In this document: positions 49,414 to 60,000 of the stretch, piece by piece | Numbering within the stretch: the stretch's first letter is position 1 | How the letters are laid out: every line of letters starts with the position of its first letter | From: Chrysomallon squamiferum | Lineage: Eukaryota > Mollusca > Gastropoda > Neomphalida > Peltospiridae | Reading direction: 5' to 3' | Length of the DNA stretch: 60,000 nucleotides | Assembly: GCA_012295275.1 (NCBI GenBank) | Contig: CM022672.1 | Span: 29,032,472-29,092,471 of the forward strand | Made by a program: the position numbers and the translations under genes | The notes under the pieces: generated by a model | What the model saw: only the letters and a program-made list of their open reading frames with translations | Databases searched by the model: none | What the model was told of the DNA's origin: nothing

Positions 49414-49792
49414 ATGTCAGCTACTATTTCAATTATCGAGGAAAACAACTGTTATCTCGAAAACCCGGATAACTCAAATATATCCGCATTCTTCAACACA
49501 AGCGAGGTTCGCTATTCTTGCAACCAAACAGAGGAGAAATATCTAATGCCCGAAATACCGCTCTACTTGTTAATTTCAACCACCACGCTATATGTGATTA
49601 TCTTCATCAGCGGAACCGTGGGGAACGTCATTGTTGTTGCTGCTGTTACCACGGATCGGAACATGCGAACTTCGACTAATTTGTTCCTGGTCAATTTGGC
49701 AGTGGCTGACCTGATGGTCATTCTCATTGCTCTGCCCACAGCTCTGACCGAGGTGTTCGCAAAAGACAGGTGGTACTTCGGAAGTGTCATGT
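49414..49792 (+). CDS. Class A peptide-type GPCR, first coding exon (partial gene)
   Basis: Starts at ATG 49414 and ends at the donor T|GTAAGT (49792), phase 1, encoding 126 residues plus the first base of the next codon. The extracellular N-terminus has three N-glycosylation sequons (N22-I-S, N28-T-S, N37-Q-T). TM1 (~47-78) contains GTVGNVIVV with N71 at position 1.50. The first intracellular loop is RNMRTSTN. TM2 (~89-112) contains NLAVADLMVIL with D99 (2.50) and P108. The first extracellular loop has the conserved W120-Y-F-G, followed by the split codon for the disulphide Cys 3.25. The LAVADL/MRTSTN signature is typical of neuropeptide receptors (rhodopsin beta group; orexin/allatotropin, CCK-like and relatives). 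The ligand cannot be assigned from this exon. TM3-TM7 exons are not found before 60000. Confidence 0.88.
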
Positions 49793-49987
49793 GTAAGTTC
49801 TTATTTTCTTCGTTTCTTTAGTATTTAGTATTTCAGTTCTACCCTTCAATGTGTGTGTATCTTTTTGTGTACATATTTGCATTATGTGTGTGTCTTGTTG
49901 TGTATATGTGTCTATGTTGTTTATATGTATATGTTTGTGTGTATTTATATATGTGTATGTATGAAGGTTCGTAAAGTATTCACGTCA

Positions 49988-50622
49988 TAAACTTACACAT
50001 TTCACAAACATACATTTCATAAAACTATATATCTCACAAACTTTACACTTTCTAAATGTATACATCTCACAAACTTTACAGTTTCTAAACATATACATCT
50101 CACAAACTTTACACTTTCTAAACGTATACATCTCACAAACTTTACACTTTCTAAACACATAAATCTCACAAACTTTACACTTTCTAAACGTATGCATCTC
50201 ACAAACTTTACACTTTCTAAACACATACATCTCACAAACTTTACACTTTCTAAACATATACATCTCACAAACTTTACACTTTCTAAACACATAAATCTCA
50301 CAAACTTTACACTTTCTAAACGTATACATCTCACAAACTTTACACTTTCTAAACATATACATATCACAAATTTACACTTTCTAAATATATACATCTCACA
50401 AACTTTAGAGTTTCTAAACACATAGATCTCACAAACTTTACACTTTCTAAGCATATATACCTCACAAACTTTACACTTTCTAAGCATATGTATGTCACAA
50501 ACTTTACACTTTCTAAGCATATACATCTCACAAACCTTACACTTTCTAAGCATATATATCTCACAAACTTTACACTTTCTAAGCATATGTATGTCACAAA
50601 CTTTACACGTTCTAAACGTTTT
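49988..50622. repeat. 33-bp minisatellite, about 19 copies
   Basis: The unit is ATACATCTCACAAACTTTAC followed by ACTTTCTAAACGT. Units vary at a few positions (ACGTAT, ACATAT, GCATAT), with one 1-bp deletion near 50368 that shifts the phase. Because 33 is divisible by three, both strands show long repetitive open frames (FRKCKVCEMYT type) that are not genes. The array lies 200 bp inside GPCR intron 1. Confidence 0.96.
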
Positions 50623-51103
50623 CATGTAATTTTATTCACCAAAGGACTTCATAACGTTAACTGTTCTGGATTGTTTGAACACCTTCGGCATTACAAATCT
50701 TCAGCAATCTGTAAAATTTCCTAGAGAGTGTGAACTTCCTTATTTAATCCTTTTCTTCATTAAATGTAATTATAAATTATATTTCATTATCTTAAAGTGA
50801 TTAAACACACGCATAGCATTACTATTTGACCGATGAAAAATAATCAGTAGCTAAGACAATAGTTTGATCGGTTTATTATTATTATTATTACTATTTTTTT
50901 TTTTTTACTCTTTCGTTCTTTTTTTCTTACTGACACATACACAAACACGCATATTTATTATTATATAATTTTTTTCGTCAGTTTGAATCAGTTTCAAAGT
51001 ACATTATCGTTGTTTCAACTTTTGTATTAAGAAACCTGTAGGCATAAAAGCTATATTACGTTCTATGATCATAATGTTTAGAAAATTACGGTTTATATTA
51101 CAT

Positions 51104-51116
51104 TCACACACACACA

Positions 51117-51157
<41 letters not shown>

Positions 51158-51167
51158 ACACACACAT
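51104..51167. repeat. (CA)n microsatellite
   Basis: About 30 CA units with two interruptions. Confidence 0.97.
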
Positions 51168-51469
51168 CCTTTTCCCCTTCATTTAATAACTGGCTGTATA
51201 ACATGAAGAGAGTTTTTGTTAATATAAACAATTATACAGACTTCGTGGTTTGTTAATAATTTTTCAGGTCGTTGTTTGATGGACTTTCAGCCATTAATCT
51301 GTAAGGTTTATCGTCGACTGCGGTTCTAAAATTTTACGTTTTATGACAGTATTCATAACCTTCTTCATTCTGAACAAGAACAACAATGTAGTCATCTTAG
51401 GTTTAAAAGCGATAGATGAAAGACCTACATTTCTGTAAGAATAAGTTTTGTAGATCGTGAAAGTAGAAT

Positions 51470-51523
51470 TATTTTAATATCTTCGTTTTTGTTCTTGTGG
51501 TTTATACGCCATTGTACGCATTC

Positions 51524-51555
<32 letters not shown>

Positions 51556-51578
51556 TTGTGTGTGTGTGTGTGTGTGTT
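51470..51578 (+). repeat. Duplicated segment ending in (GT)n, copy 1
   Basis: ATTTTAATATCTTCG then TTTTTGTTCTTGTGGTTTAT and ACGCCATT lead into (GT)n. This pre-repeat segment recurs at 52222. Confidence 0.8.
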
Positions 51579-52221
51579 TATGCTCCTGTATTTAATCTGT
51601 TTTTCACTTTATATATGTGCAAGAAGCATATAACCGTCGAAAGATTTAATATTTAAAGTAAAGTTAACCCTTTTGATGTTTGTGGTGAGGGTTTGTATGT
51701 ACGTACCCGACATTTTTGTAACACATGTTTATCAATGTCTCCCTGTAGGTGTGTATGTATGTGTGTTGTTCGTGTATGCAAGAGCATGTCTGTACAGTTT
51801 AGCATGATTTATTTTAATGTATTCTTTTATCTCCTGAGCCTATTTCCCATTCCAACCAATGCATACGTAAAACGTCACCTGTTGCTTACATTAAGGTAAA
51901 AAAATTTAGCGAAAGTTTTTTTGTTGTTGCCGATTTCTCTTGAGAACGTAAGATATCTGGACTGAAGTGAACTTTATTTACTCTCAGGCCGCAGTCTACG
52001 GGATATGAGGATCATTCATACAAAATTCAACATAACTTTAACAGTTATAACAAGTATGACAGGTATCCAATACCCAATGTTTATAATTAATCAACTTCCA
52101 GAGTCGTGTTGTGACACAAAATAAACGTTTTGACTAAATGCCCTCTTCGCCTCTTGTTTCTTAGTCCAGTTTAATTATAAAACTGTTCAGATGCAGTTAG
52201 GCGTGACCATCAACAGCAGCG

Positions 52222-52297
52222 TCATTTTAATATCTTAGTTTTTGTTCCTGTGATTTATACGCCATACGTGTGTGTGTGTGTGTGTGTGGATGTGTAT

Positions 52298-52337
<40 letters not shown>

Positions 52338-52470
52338 AAATAAAAATAAAAATAGAAATAAAATAAAATAAAATAAAATAAAATAAAATAAAATAAATAA
52401 ATAAATGAATGAATAAATAAATAAATAAATAAATATATATATATATATAAATAGATAAATAGATAAATAT
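52222..52470 (+). repeat. Duplicated segment ending in (GT)n, copy 2, plus compound repeats
   Basis: ATTTTAATATCTTAG then TTTTTGTTCCTGTGATTTAT and ACGCCATACG match copy 1 and again lead into (GT)n (to 52329). Then come (GA)n, (AAAAT)n, (AAAT)n and (AT)n. Confidence 0.8.
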
Positions 52471-53318
52471 ATAGAATCAGATGAAATGAACGAACAAAAA
52501 TTTAATTTATGCCATTCAAGGATTTTTGAGAAAAAACAAATTAATAAAACAAAAATGATAGACATAATAAAACAAAGAAAAATAAGTAATAAAAAGATAT
52601 TAAGAAAAAAAGAAAGACAGGAAAGGTAAAAATCTAAATATGGTAATCTTCATTCACTGAAGATTTCTGTTTTTACGAGAAAACCGCTTTTAGCTTTTTG
52701 ACTGAACTATTTTATGTCAGAATCAAGCGGAAATGCTCATCAAGATTTTGTCTGGCTTGCTCATAAACGATCACGATGTTTCCACGAATAGCAGTAAAAA
52801 CAATCGATCAATTAATTTCTGTACAAAAGAAGATAAAGATAAACAAGGTAAACGTGGAAAAATGTTTTAGATAGCTGTGTAAAGCTCATACTAATCATAA
52901 AAAAAGAAAAAAGAAATTATACGACAGATTAATAGTAAATAACAACGCTGTTAGGTTATGGTCGTCTCCTTTTTCTTTTGTCGTTTTGTTTTTCTCTCTT
53001 CTTTTTCTGTTTTTACACGTGTCAGTGTTTCTACTTTTGCTGTATGTCTTTCTGTCTCTTTTTCCATCTGTTTGTCTAATTCTTTCTGCTTTTTTGTCTT
53101 TCTGTCTCTTGAACTGTCTCGAGGTTCTGTCTTATACGTTGCTTTTTGTCTCTCTGCTTCAGTCTTTATATCTGTCTCTGAAGTTGTCTTTAACTCCACG
53201 ATTGACCGTTTCTGACGTATCTGAATGTAGTTTCATATACTGTCTGTTTTTCTCTTAGTCCTTCTTATTTCTTAATCTGTTTAATTATCTGGTATTACTT
53301 CAGATCCTTCTCAACCAT

Positions 53319-53429
<111 letters not shown>

Positions 53430-54001
53430 CCTCTTCTCTCTCTTTGATTCTTCCTCTGCCGTTCCTTCATTTTAGAGGTTACTTCAATAAATATATTCAT
53501 ACACACACACTTTGTATTTTACTTTATTTTATATTTTGTTGATTTTTTTTCCTGCCACCGGATACAAATACATTCTTTGTATATTAAAAATCCATAAATC
53601 CATTCAGCTAATAACTTAATTTTATGGCTTCCTCAAATTATGGTACTGGCAGTGATAAAAACACATTGCTATTCAAGACTTAGGATCCTCATGTACAGTC
53701 ACCCGATTTCAATTCATTAACATCGTATCCATTTATGACATGCGTTGTTGAGTAGCCTAACGTATTTTTCCCTGAGAGACACAAAGATTAATATTAGTGA
53801 TTCCCCGGGGTCTGTACAATATGTGATCGCATCTGTATAATTACACAAAGACTCATTTTAGACAAATTTATGATGTATTTGTGTAATTAGTGTAATTATT
53901 AGTTTATAGTCAAAGTTATTTTTAACTTCATGTTCTTTTCTGTGTCCGTCTCTTCTTCTTTTCTCTATGCATTCCTCGCTCTTTCTTTCTTTCCCTTTCT
54001 T

Positions 54002-54004
<3 letters not shown>

Positions 54005-54080
<76 letters not shown>
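54005..54080. repeat. (CT)n microsatellite
   Basis: About 37 CT units preceded by imperfect pyrimidine-rich sequence. Confidence 0.98.
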
Positions 54081-54083
<3 letters not shown>

Positions 54084-55718
54084 TATATATTAATACAGAT
54101 TTACTGCTTTTATCTTTAATACTTCAAATTTCTCATTGATAATTAATATAACATTATGCGAATTAAAAGTATCTATAAAGACAATAGCTTCGTGAAAGTT
54201 TATTGTCCTCTAGCATTCATCACAATCTAATTACATTGGGTATACATTTACCAAAAATGGAAACCGCAGGATATAAATGTTTTAATTCTGATTAAGATCG
54301 TAACGTTATATTATAATTACAATCTGATTTATCAGAATTATAATAAATCTTTAGGAGTATGATGTTAAATTTATACGAGGAGAAACAGAACAAAAAAAAT
54401 CTCCATACATATACACGTACGTACAAATACACCTGTATACATCCATATAAGTATATATATATATATTTATGCACACATATACATATACATACAGACACAC
54501 GTGTATTTATGTGTGTATAAAAACACACAGACACAGACTCACACGCACACACACACACATACACATGCATTTACCTACCTTAACGTATTTAACCCGACCT
54601 GTGGATACGTGTGATATTCTGTGTTACATTTGTGACATCATCGAATTATATCGTTGTATGTGACGTAAATTGTTAATGACATGGCAATATAAATCTTATA
54701 GGCGAAAGGTATGTTTTATATAAAAATAATATTTGAAGATGTAGATATTTTTAGTTGTTAGCAGACATAAATTTAAATAAACAAACATGCACTCAGGCAG
54801 ACAGACAATTCGAAAGATGAATAACCATAATATGTTAGACATTTTATTTTATGATGAAACATCATGTCAGCCCGGAAATTTCGTTCATATCTAAATTCTC
54901 AAACACTGTTTTTCTCATTAAACTCATTTAATATTGAAACATATATACTCAATACTGTTAAACCCAGCTTATCCATTCGTGGTTCAGATATAGATAATAT
55001 TATACACCGCACCTTTTTCTTGATTACTTATTTTCGCAGGTTATAATTAAACTCGTTTGATCTTGAAATTTATAGAGGCAATAAGGAAAGACCTTTCCGC
55101 CCACCTGCTTTGAAATATTTGAACCGCCTCTGTCAATTATCTGGATTTGGTATTTTTTTGTTAGAGGATGTCAAAGATTAAAGTGCTGTCTCGCGTTGCT
55201 AAGTATCGATTGAAACAGGTTTCCATAGAGCGATGACGTCGAAGTACGTCGTTTACCACCGACGTCTAACATTCGCTGTCATTTCATCAGCAGCTTTAAT
55301 TGTTCTTTTGTACAATTCGAGAAAACGCGCCAATAATAATAATTACTTTTAACATGCTGTATTCACACATACACCATTATTTTTGATTAATAACGTTAAA
55401 TTTATTCATGAAGACTGAAGGGAAATGTTTTCTGTACTGTTAATTACTCCCTGTTTTTCTCATTCCTGAGTTTGGTACAATTCCGGTTTTGACCTTTTAG
55501 CGCTTCTTAAACTTCCGTTAAACTTACTGATTGCGCATGTCATTTCTTCCGTAACATCTGTTAACACTTTGGGCTCTTTCTGTTAACTGAAATGTTTTCA
55601 TACGTCATATAGTTACCACGCAGTGCATCAATAAAGTTTCTTGTTAATGCTTCTTTATGTGAGAAAATATTTAAAAATACATTAAGGAAAGGAGCATAGA
55701 ATTTTTATTTTCGACAGT

Positions 55719-55719
<1 letters not shown>

Positions 55720-55756
<37 letters not shown>

Positions 55757-55786
55757 GCGTTTGTGTGTGTGTGTGTGTGTGTGTGT
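55720..55786. repeat. (GT)n microsatellite
   Basis: Two GT runs split by TTGCGTTT. Confidence 0.97.
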
Positions 55787-56052
55787 ACAGTTTTAGAAAT
55801 GTTTTTATATGAGTCAACGAGGAGATATCACTGCTTCTTTTTCACTTTGATTAATGCTTTAATTAGCAATGCGGGTTTCCTCCCTACATAGCTAGTTAAT
55901 AAAAGTTTCTTACAACATGAAATGTATTACGAGTCATTTTATTCTATCGTCAGATACATGTGCAAACATATACCTATACATCATCTACATACAAACATAC
56001 ATAAATGTAGAGATAGCCAGAGAAACAGTCAGACAGGTAGATAGAAAGATAG

Positions 56053-56056
<4 letters not shown>

Positions 56057-56122
<66 letters not shown>
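56057..56122. repeat. (GA)n microsatellite
   Basis: About 33 GA units. Confidence 0.98.
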
Positions 56123-56124
<2 letters not shown>

Positions 56125-56614
56125 GCCGTCATCAGTAAAAAGAAAAGAAAAGATATTGATCACTGACGTACACACTACACCTGATAGTAAATGAATCCAC
56201 GCAAATCTGGCAGTTAGAGGTGTGTGGCAGTCCTCCTATTTGTTTCAACGCTCAATGCTAATTAGAGAGAGCTGCAGGAGAGAGAGGCATTATAAGCGTA
56301 TAAGCGAATCTGCCAAGAACATCAGTACAGCCACTGATAGTTCCTAAGACGCTGTTTTCGCTGAAATAAATGAAAATTGTGACTGAAGTTCAGACGAGGC
56401 TAAAACAACACCACTAATTAAGTGAGCTGGGCTAAACGACGGATCGGTAAGCTCGGGATACGGAGACTTCAGTGCAAAGTTGTTTTAATTGGTAATTTCC
56501 ACCCGAAAAATTGTTTAGTCAAAGTCATTACCACTGCCATCTATTTCCGTTGGTATAATCCGCAGAGTTTTCTGTTATTACTTTTTAATGATTATTTTCT
56601 GATTCAGTGTGTTC

Positions 56615-56617
<3 letters not shown>

Positions 56618-56696
<79 letters not shown>

Positions 56697-56713
56697 ACCT
56701 ACCTACCTACCTA
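56618..56713. repeat. (CT)n followed by (CTAC)n
   Basis: CT run to 56692, then five CTAC units. Confidence 0.98.
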
Positions 56714-57289
56714 TCTTTTTGTGCCTATATTTTTCTTTTTCTCTAACCCTCTCTCCTTGACATACCTTCTTTTTTTTGTTACTCTCATCACGCAGTGATT
56801 CTCAATTAAAAAAAGTAAAAACAATACGACAGACTTAAATGAACAAAAGAATCAATTTTATTAACGAAACGAGCTCAAGTCGGAGCTTTATAAATTAATG
56901 ACGTAATTTGTCAGGAACGTAATGGCTCCGAGGATCAGACTTTCTCTGCAGACACACTGGGATATTTACCATTACAACTTCTAATGACTGACTAACAGGA
57001 TTTATTTTCGTAACATGATTATCATGATTAAAATCAGCATGATAATAAATTTAATGTAAAATAATTATTAATAACATAGATGGTTACTCAGAAATAATAA
57101 TAAAAAAGTAATTAATTCGTTCTACTGTCTCAGTAATACAGGTACTTTATTTTATACACACACACGCACGCACGCACGCATGCACCCACGAACATATATA
57201 TAGATAAACAGAGAGACTAAATAAATATATCGAAGAAACGTATGGACACATGTACAGATAAATATATATAGTGAATAGATATACATGTG

Positions 57290-57399
<110 letters not shown>

Positions 57400-58028
57400 T
57401 TCTATGCCATAAAAGGGCGGACTATATCCTTAAATAGGAAATGATACAAACATTGACACAGTCAGGAAAATTTTCATTATTTTTGCTTGTAATGAAAAGC
57501 TTAAAATATAAAATAAAACTGTACAACATCCGGGCGGACACAACTCTGAAAAAAATGAGATGGCTGGCCGTCATTGCGATGAATGTACTTTTTGGAGATT
57601 ATGTATTCCTTTTTAATTGTAACGTAACATAAAAAAAACTTGGTTCATCAGTGTTTGTGTGACTTTACTGAAACAGGGAAATACTCTTGTTTCGTGTATA
57701 GAACAGACTGAGCTGCATCAGTTCAGGTTATTCACTGCTGTTGACACTTGTGACCTGGCACGCAAACTACAGTTAGTCAAAGCCGATACAAATTATGCTG
57801 GATCACGTAACGTGGCTTTCTGAGACATGAACGATTTTAATTAGCGTTACAAACTTGCAGAAATAAAGATTCAGAAATCGCAAAAAAGAAGAAAAAAAAG
57901 AAGGAATAAATAATAATAATAATAAAAAATAAAATAAAATAATGAGTGATAAAAAATCTAAAAACACTCATTATATTGTCTATTTGTAAAATTACGATAT
58001 TGGAATTTGCCACGGGAGAGAATGAAAT

Positions 58029-58064
<36 letters not shown>

Positions 58065-58187
58065 AGTATAACAATTAACAATGAAACAAATGTTCCGAAT
58101 ACTTTTCTCAAAGATATTTTCGAAATAGTAAATATTAATATACATTTTTCTTTAAGAACTGTTTTAAATATATCTTGAATTATTCTT

Positions 58188-58390
58188 ATCGACGAATATT
58201 TCTGAATGTTAACAGACAACTAGATCGAATATTTATAGCACGTTTATTGACGAATATTTCCGAATATTAATAATAATACGTTTACTGACGAATACTTCCG
58301 AATATTAATAATAATACATTTATTGACGAATATTTCCGAATGTTAGTAGCACGTCTATTGACAGATAATACTGAACATTAATAATATATT
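58188..58390. repeat. 38-bp minisatellite, four to five diverged copies
   Basis: The unit is TTGACGAATATTTCCGAATA followed by TTAATAATAATACGTTTA. The outer copies are degraded and contain inserted bases. Confidence 0.8.
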
Positions 58391-58514
58391 TAAGAAAATT
58401 AAAAACACACAAACATAGCTGTGTAAAACATAATTGTTTATTTCGATATCTGGATAGTTACTTAATGTTTATTAGTGGGAAAACATTCGGTTGCAATGTA
58501 GGTTAAGATTGTTT

Positions 58515-58600
58515 TATTTTATTTTATTTTATTATTTATTAATTTAGGTATTTATTATATATTTTATTCATTCATTATTTTAATAATAATAATAATAATA

Positions 58601-58643
<43 letters not shown>

Positions 58644-58700
58644 TTATTTATTTATTAATTAATTTATTTTATTTATTTATTTATTTATTAATTTTTATTT
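58515..58700. repeat. Compound ATTT/AAT simple repeats
   Basis: (TTTTA)n, then (AAT)n at 58581-58642, then (ATTT)n. Confidence 0.95.
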
Positions 58701-59024
58701 TTTAACTGGCTGTTATTGATAAATCCACCGAACACGCAGTAATCGACAATGACATGGGACACGTGCCTATTTCTTACTCGTATTTTTTTCTCATTTAAAA
58801 AGCTGATTTCAGAAGCCTCGATATTCGTGCGGTTGTATTATTTGTTTTCTTTTCCGTTTTTAATTATAAAACCATGAGTTTTAACACTGGCAAGGAAACT
58901 GTAAAATAATACCAGCTTCTAATGAAATCGTCCAGACGTTCAAATCAACTCGCAGTCTGGATTACTTGTGAAGTATATATTTCTAAACCAGTTCGTAGCC
59001 ATGTTTCTGAAAGACTATTAGCCT

Positions 59025-59226
<202 letters not shown>

Positions 59227-60000
59227 CGGGGTTTTACGCGATATAAGATGTTTAAAAATACCTCTTAAGAATAACTGTCCTGTCATAAAAGCAGATCATT
59301 TGTTCCTGAAGGTGAAAAAAGTATGTAATCAACTTAGCAAACATATATATATACATATATAATACATACAAACACATACAAACACATATATATATATGCA
59401 AACATACGTACGTGTGTGTATGTGTATGTATATATTTAGTTTTATTAAACCAATAATAATAGAATAAGTAGTACTATAATAGTAGCGTCGTATAAATCGT
59501 GGTTATAGTAGTAATAGAAGCTGTAGTATTAATAGTAGTAGTTGATGTTGTTTTTGTTAATGCGTAGTTTTAACGACGTCATTGGTAAAAAAAAAAAATA
59601 AGAGGGAAAGAAAAAAAAATCTGTGTAAACAAAATTAACTTAATATTCTGACCTTCGTGTCACTGACTTTCGTCACGCAAGGAAAAAATAGTTGAATTAT
59701 GTCAAAAGCTTCTCTCTAGCTAAGCGTTTCGACGAAATTATGCGTGATGGTGTGTGTTGAAATGATCTATTTTACTTCTGTAATTTAAATAAATAATTCA
59801 GTTGAGAACTGACTGTCATATTTCCTAGTGACCACGAATACCAGCGGACTTTTACGCACGTAAACTGAATGATTCGGCAAGGCAGATGTCACGAAAGATT
59901 ACGCATGGGTAATTCAGTTCGTGGCCCCGTGAATAATGAATTATAGAGGGAAAAAAAGGTGACAAACGTTTGGAAAATATTATATTCATTCACGCGCGCG

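Noticed and set aside
49985-50625. Cys-rich repetitive open frames (FRKCKVCE) on the minus strand
   Set aside because: Product of the 33-bp minisatellite; equivalent open frames exist in other frames and on the other strand.
55168-55236. Short frame MSKIKVLSRVAKYRLKQ, resembling the first residues of DCAF13/Sof1
   Set aside because: Only the first nine residues are similar, and the expected continuation is absent nearby.

Overview
This is animal nuclear DNA. Genes are split into small exons with GT/AG introns, the sequence is very AT-rich, the coding/non-coding ratio is low, and microsatellites and decayed transposons are abundant. The gene content (BEN-domain protein, pallidin/BLOC1S6, peptide-type GPCR, Gly/Tyr-rich secreted protein) and repeat style suggest an invertebrate, probably a lophotrochozoan such as a mollusc. 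That placement is inference. I see no bacterial or viral gene organisation and no CRISPR.

Region 1 (1-13.6 kb, minus strand): a nuclear-factor gene. Three shared 5' coding exons (13531-12544, 11994-11728, 10108-10038) lead to a terminal exon (7464-6736) ending in a piggyBac-transposase-type zinc ribbon. Downstream lies an exon with the first half of a BEN domain (5189-4991). After it come FOUR separate exons (2958-2828, 1114-984, 781-654, 584-442), each encoding a complete but different second half of the BEN domain. All four are in the same splice phase, with intact acceptors and their own stop codons. This looks like a cassette of alternative 3' exons that swaps the C-terminal half of the DNA-binding domain, and it is the most interesting system in the window. 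A 1.6-kb minisatellite with 40-43 bp units fills the intron just before the first alternative exon.

Region 2 (13.6-26 kb): a repeat-strewn gap between divergent genes, then a six-exon BLOC1S6 (pallidin) gene on the plus strand. Its fifth coding exon carries an A8 homopolymer that breaks the frame, so it is either an assembly error or a real lesion.

Region 3 (26-34 kb): a four-exon gene for a novel ~127-aa secreted Gly/Tyr-rich protein with a basic tail. It lies between two inverted copies of a ~390-bp dispersed repeat.

Region 4 (34-49 kb): mostly non-coding. It holds relics of a non-LTR retrotransposon and a Tc1/mariner-like element, a TIR element, a near-perfect inverted repeat whose second arm is circularly permuted, a short element framed by 17-bp direct repeats and shared with the secreted-protein locus, and an orphan terminal coding exon near 47.1 kb.

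Region 5 (48.6-60 kb): a promoter-like CCAAT/TATA pair and the first coding exon of a class A peptide-type GPCR (N-terminus to the Cys at the top of TM3). Its first intron starts with a 33-bp minisatellite and then runs through long (GA)n/(CT)n, (GT)n and triplet arrays. No later receptor exon is visible before the window ends.

Exon models were built by hand from splice consensus and phase consistency. No alignment or transcript evidence was available.
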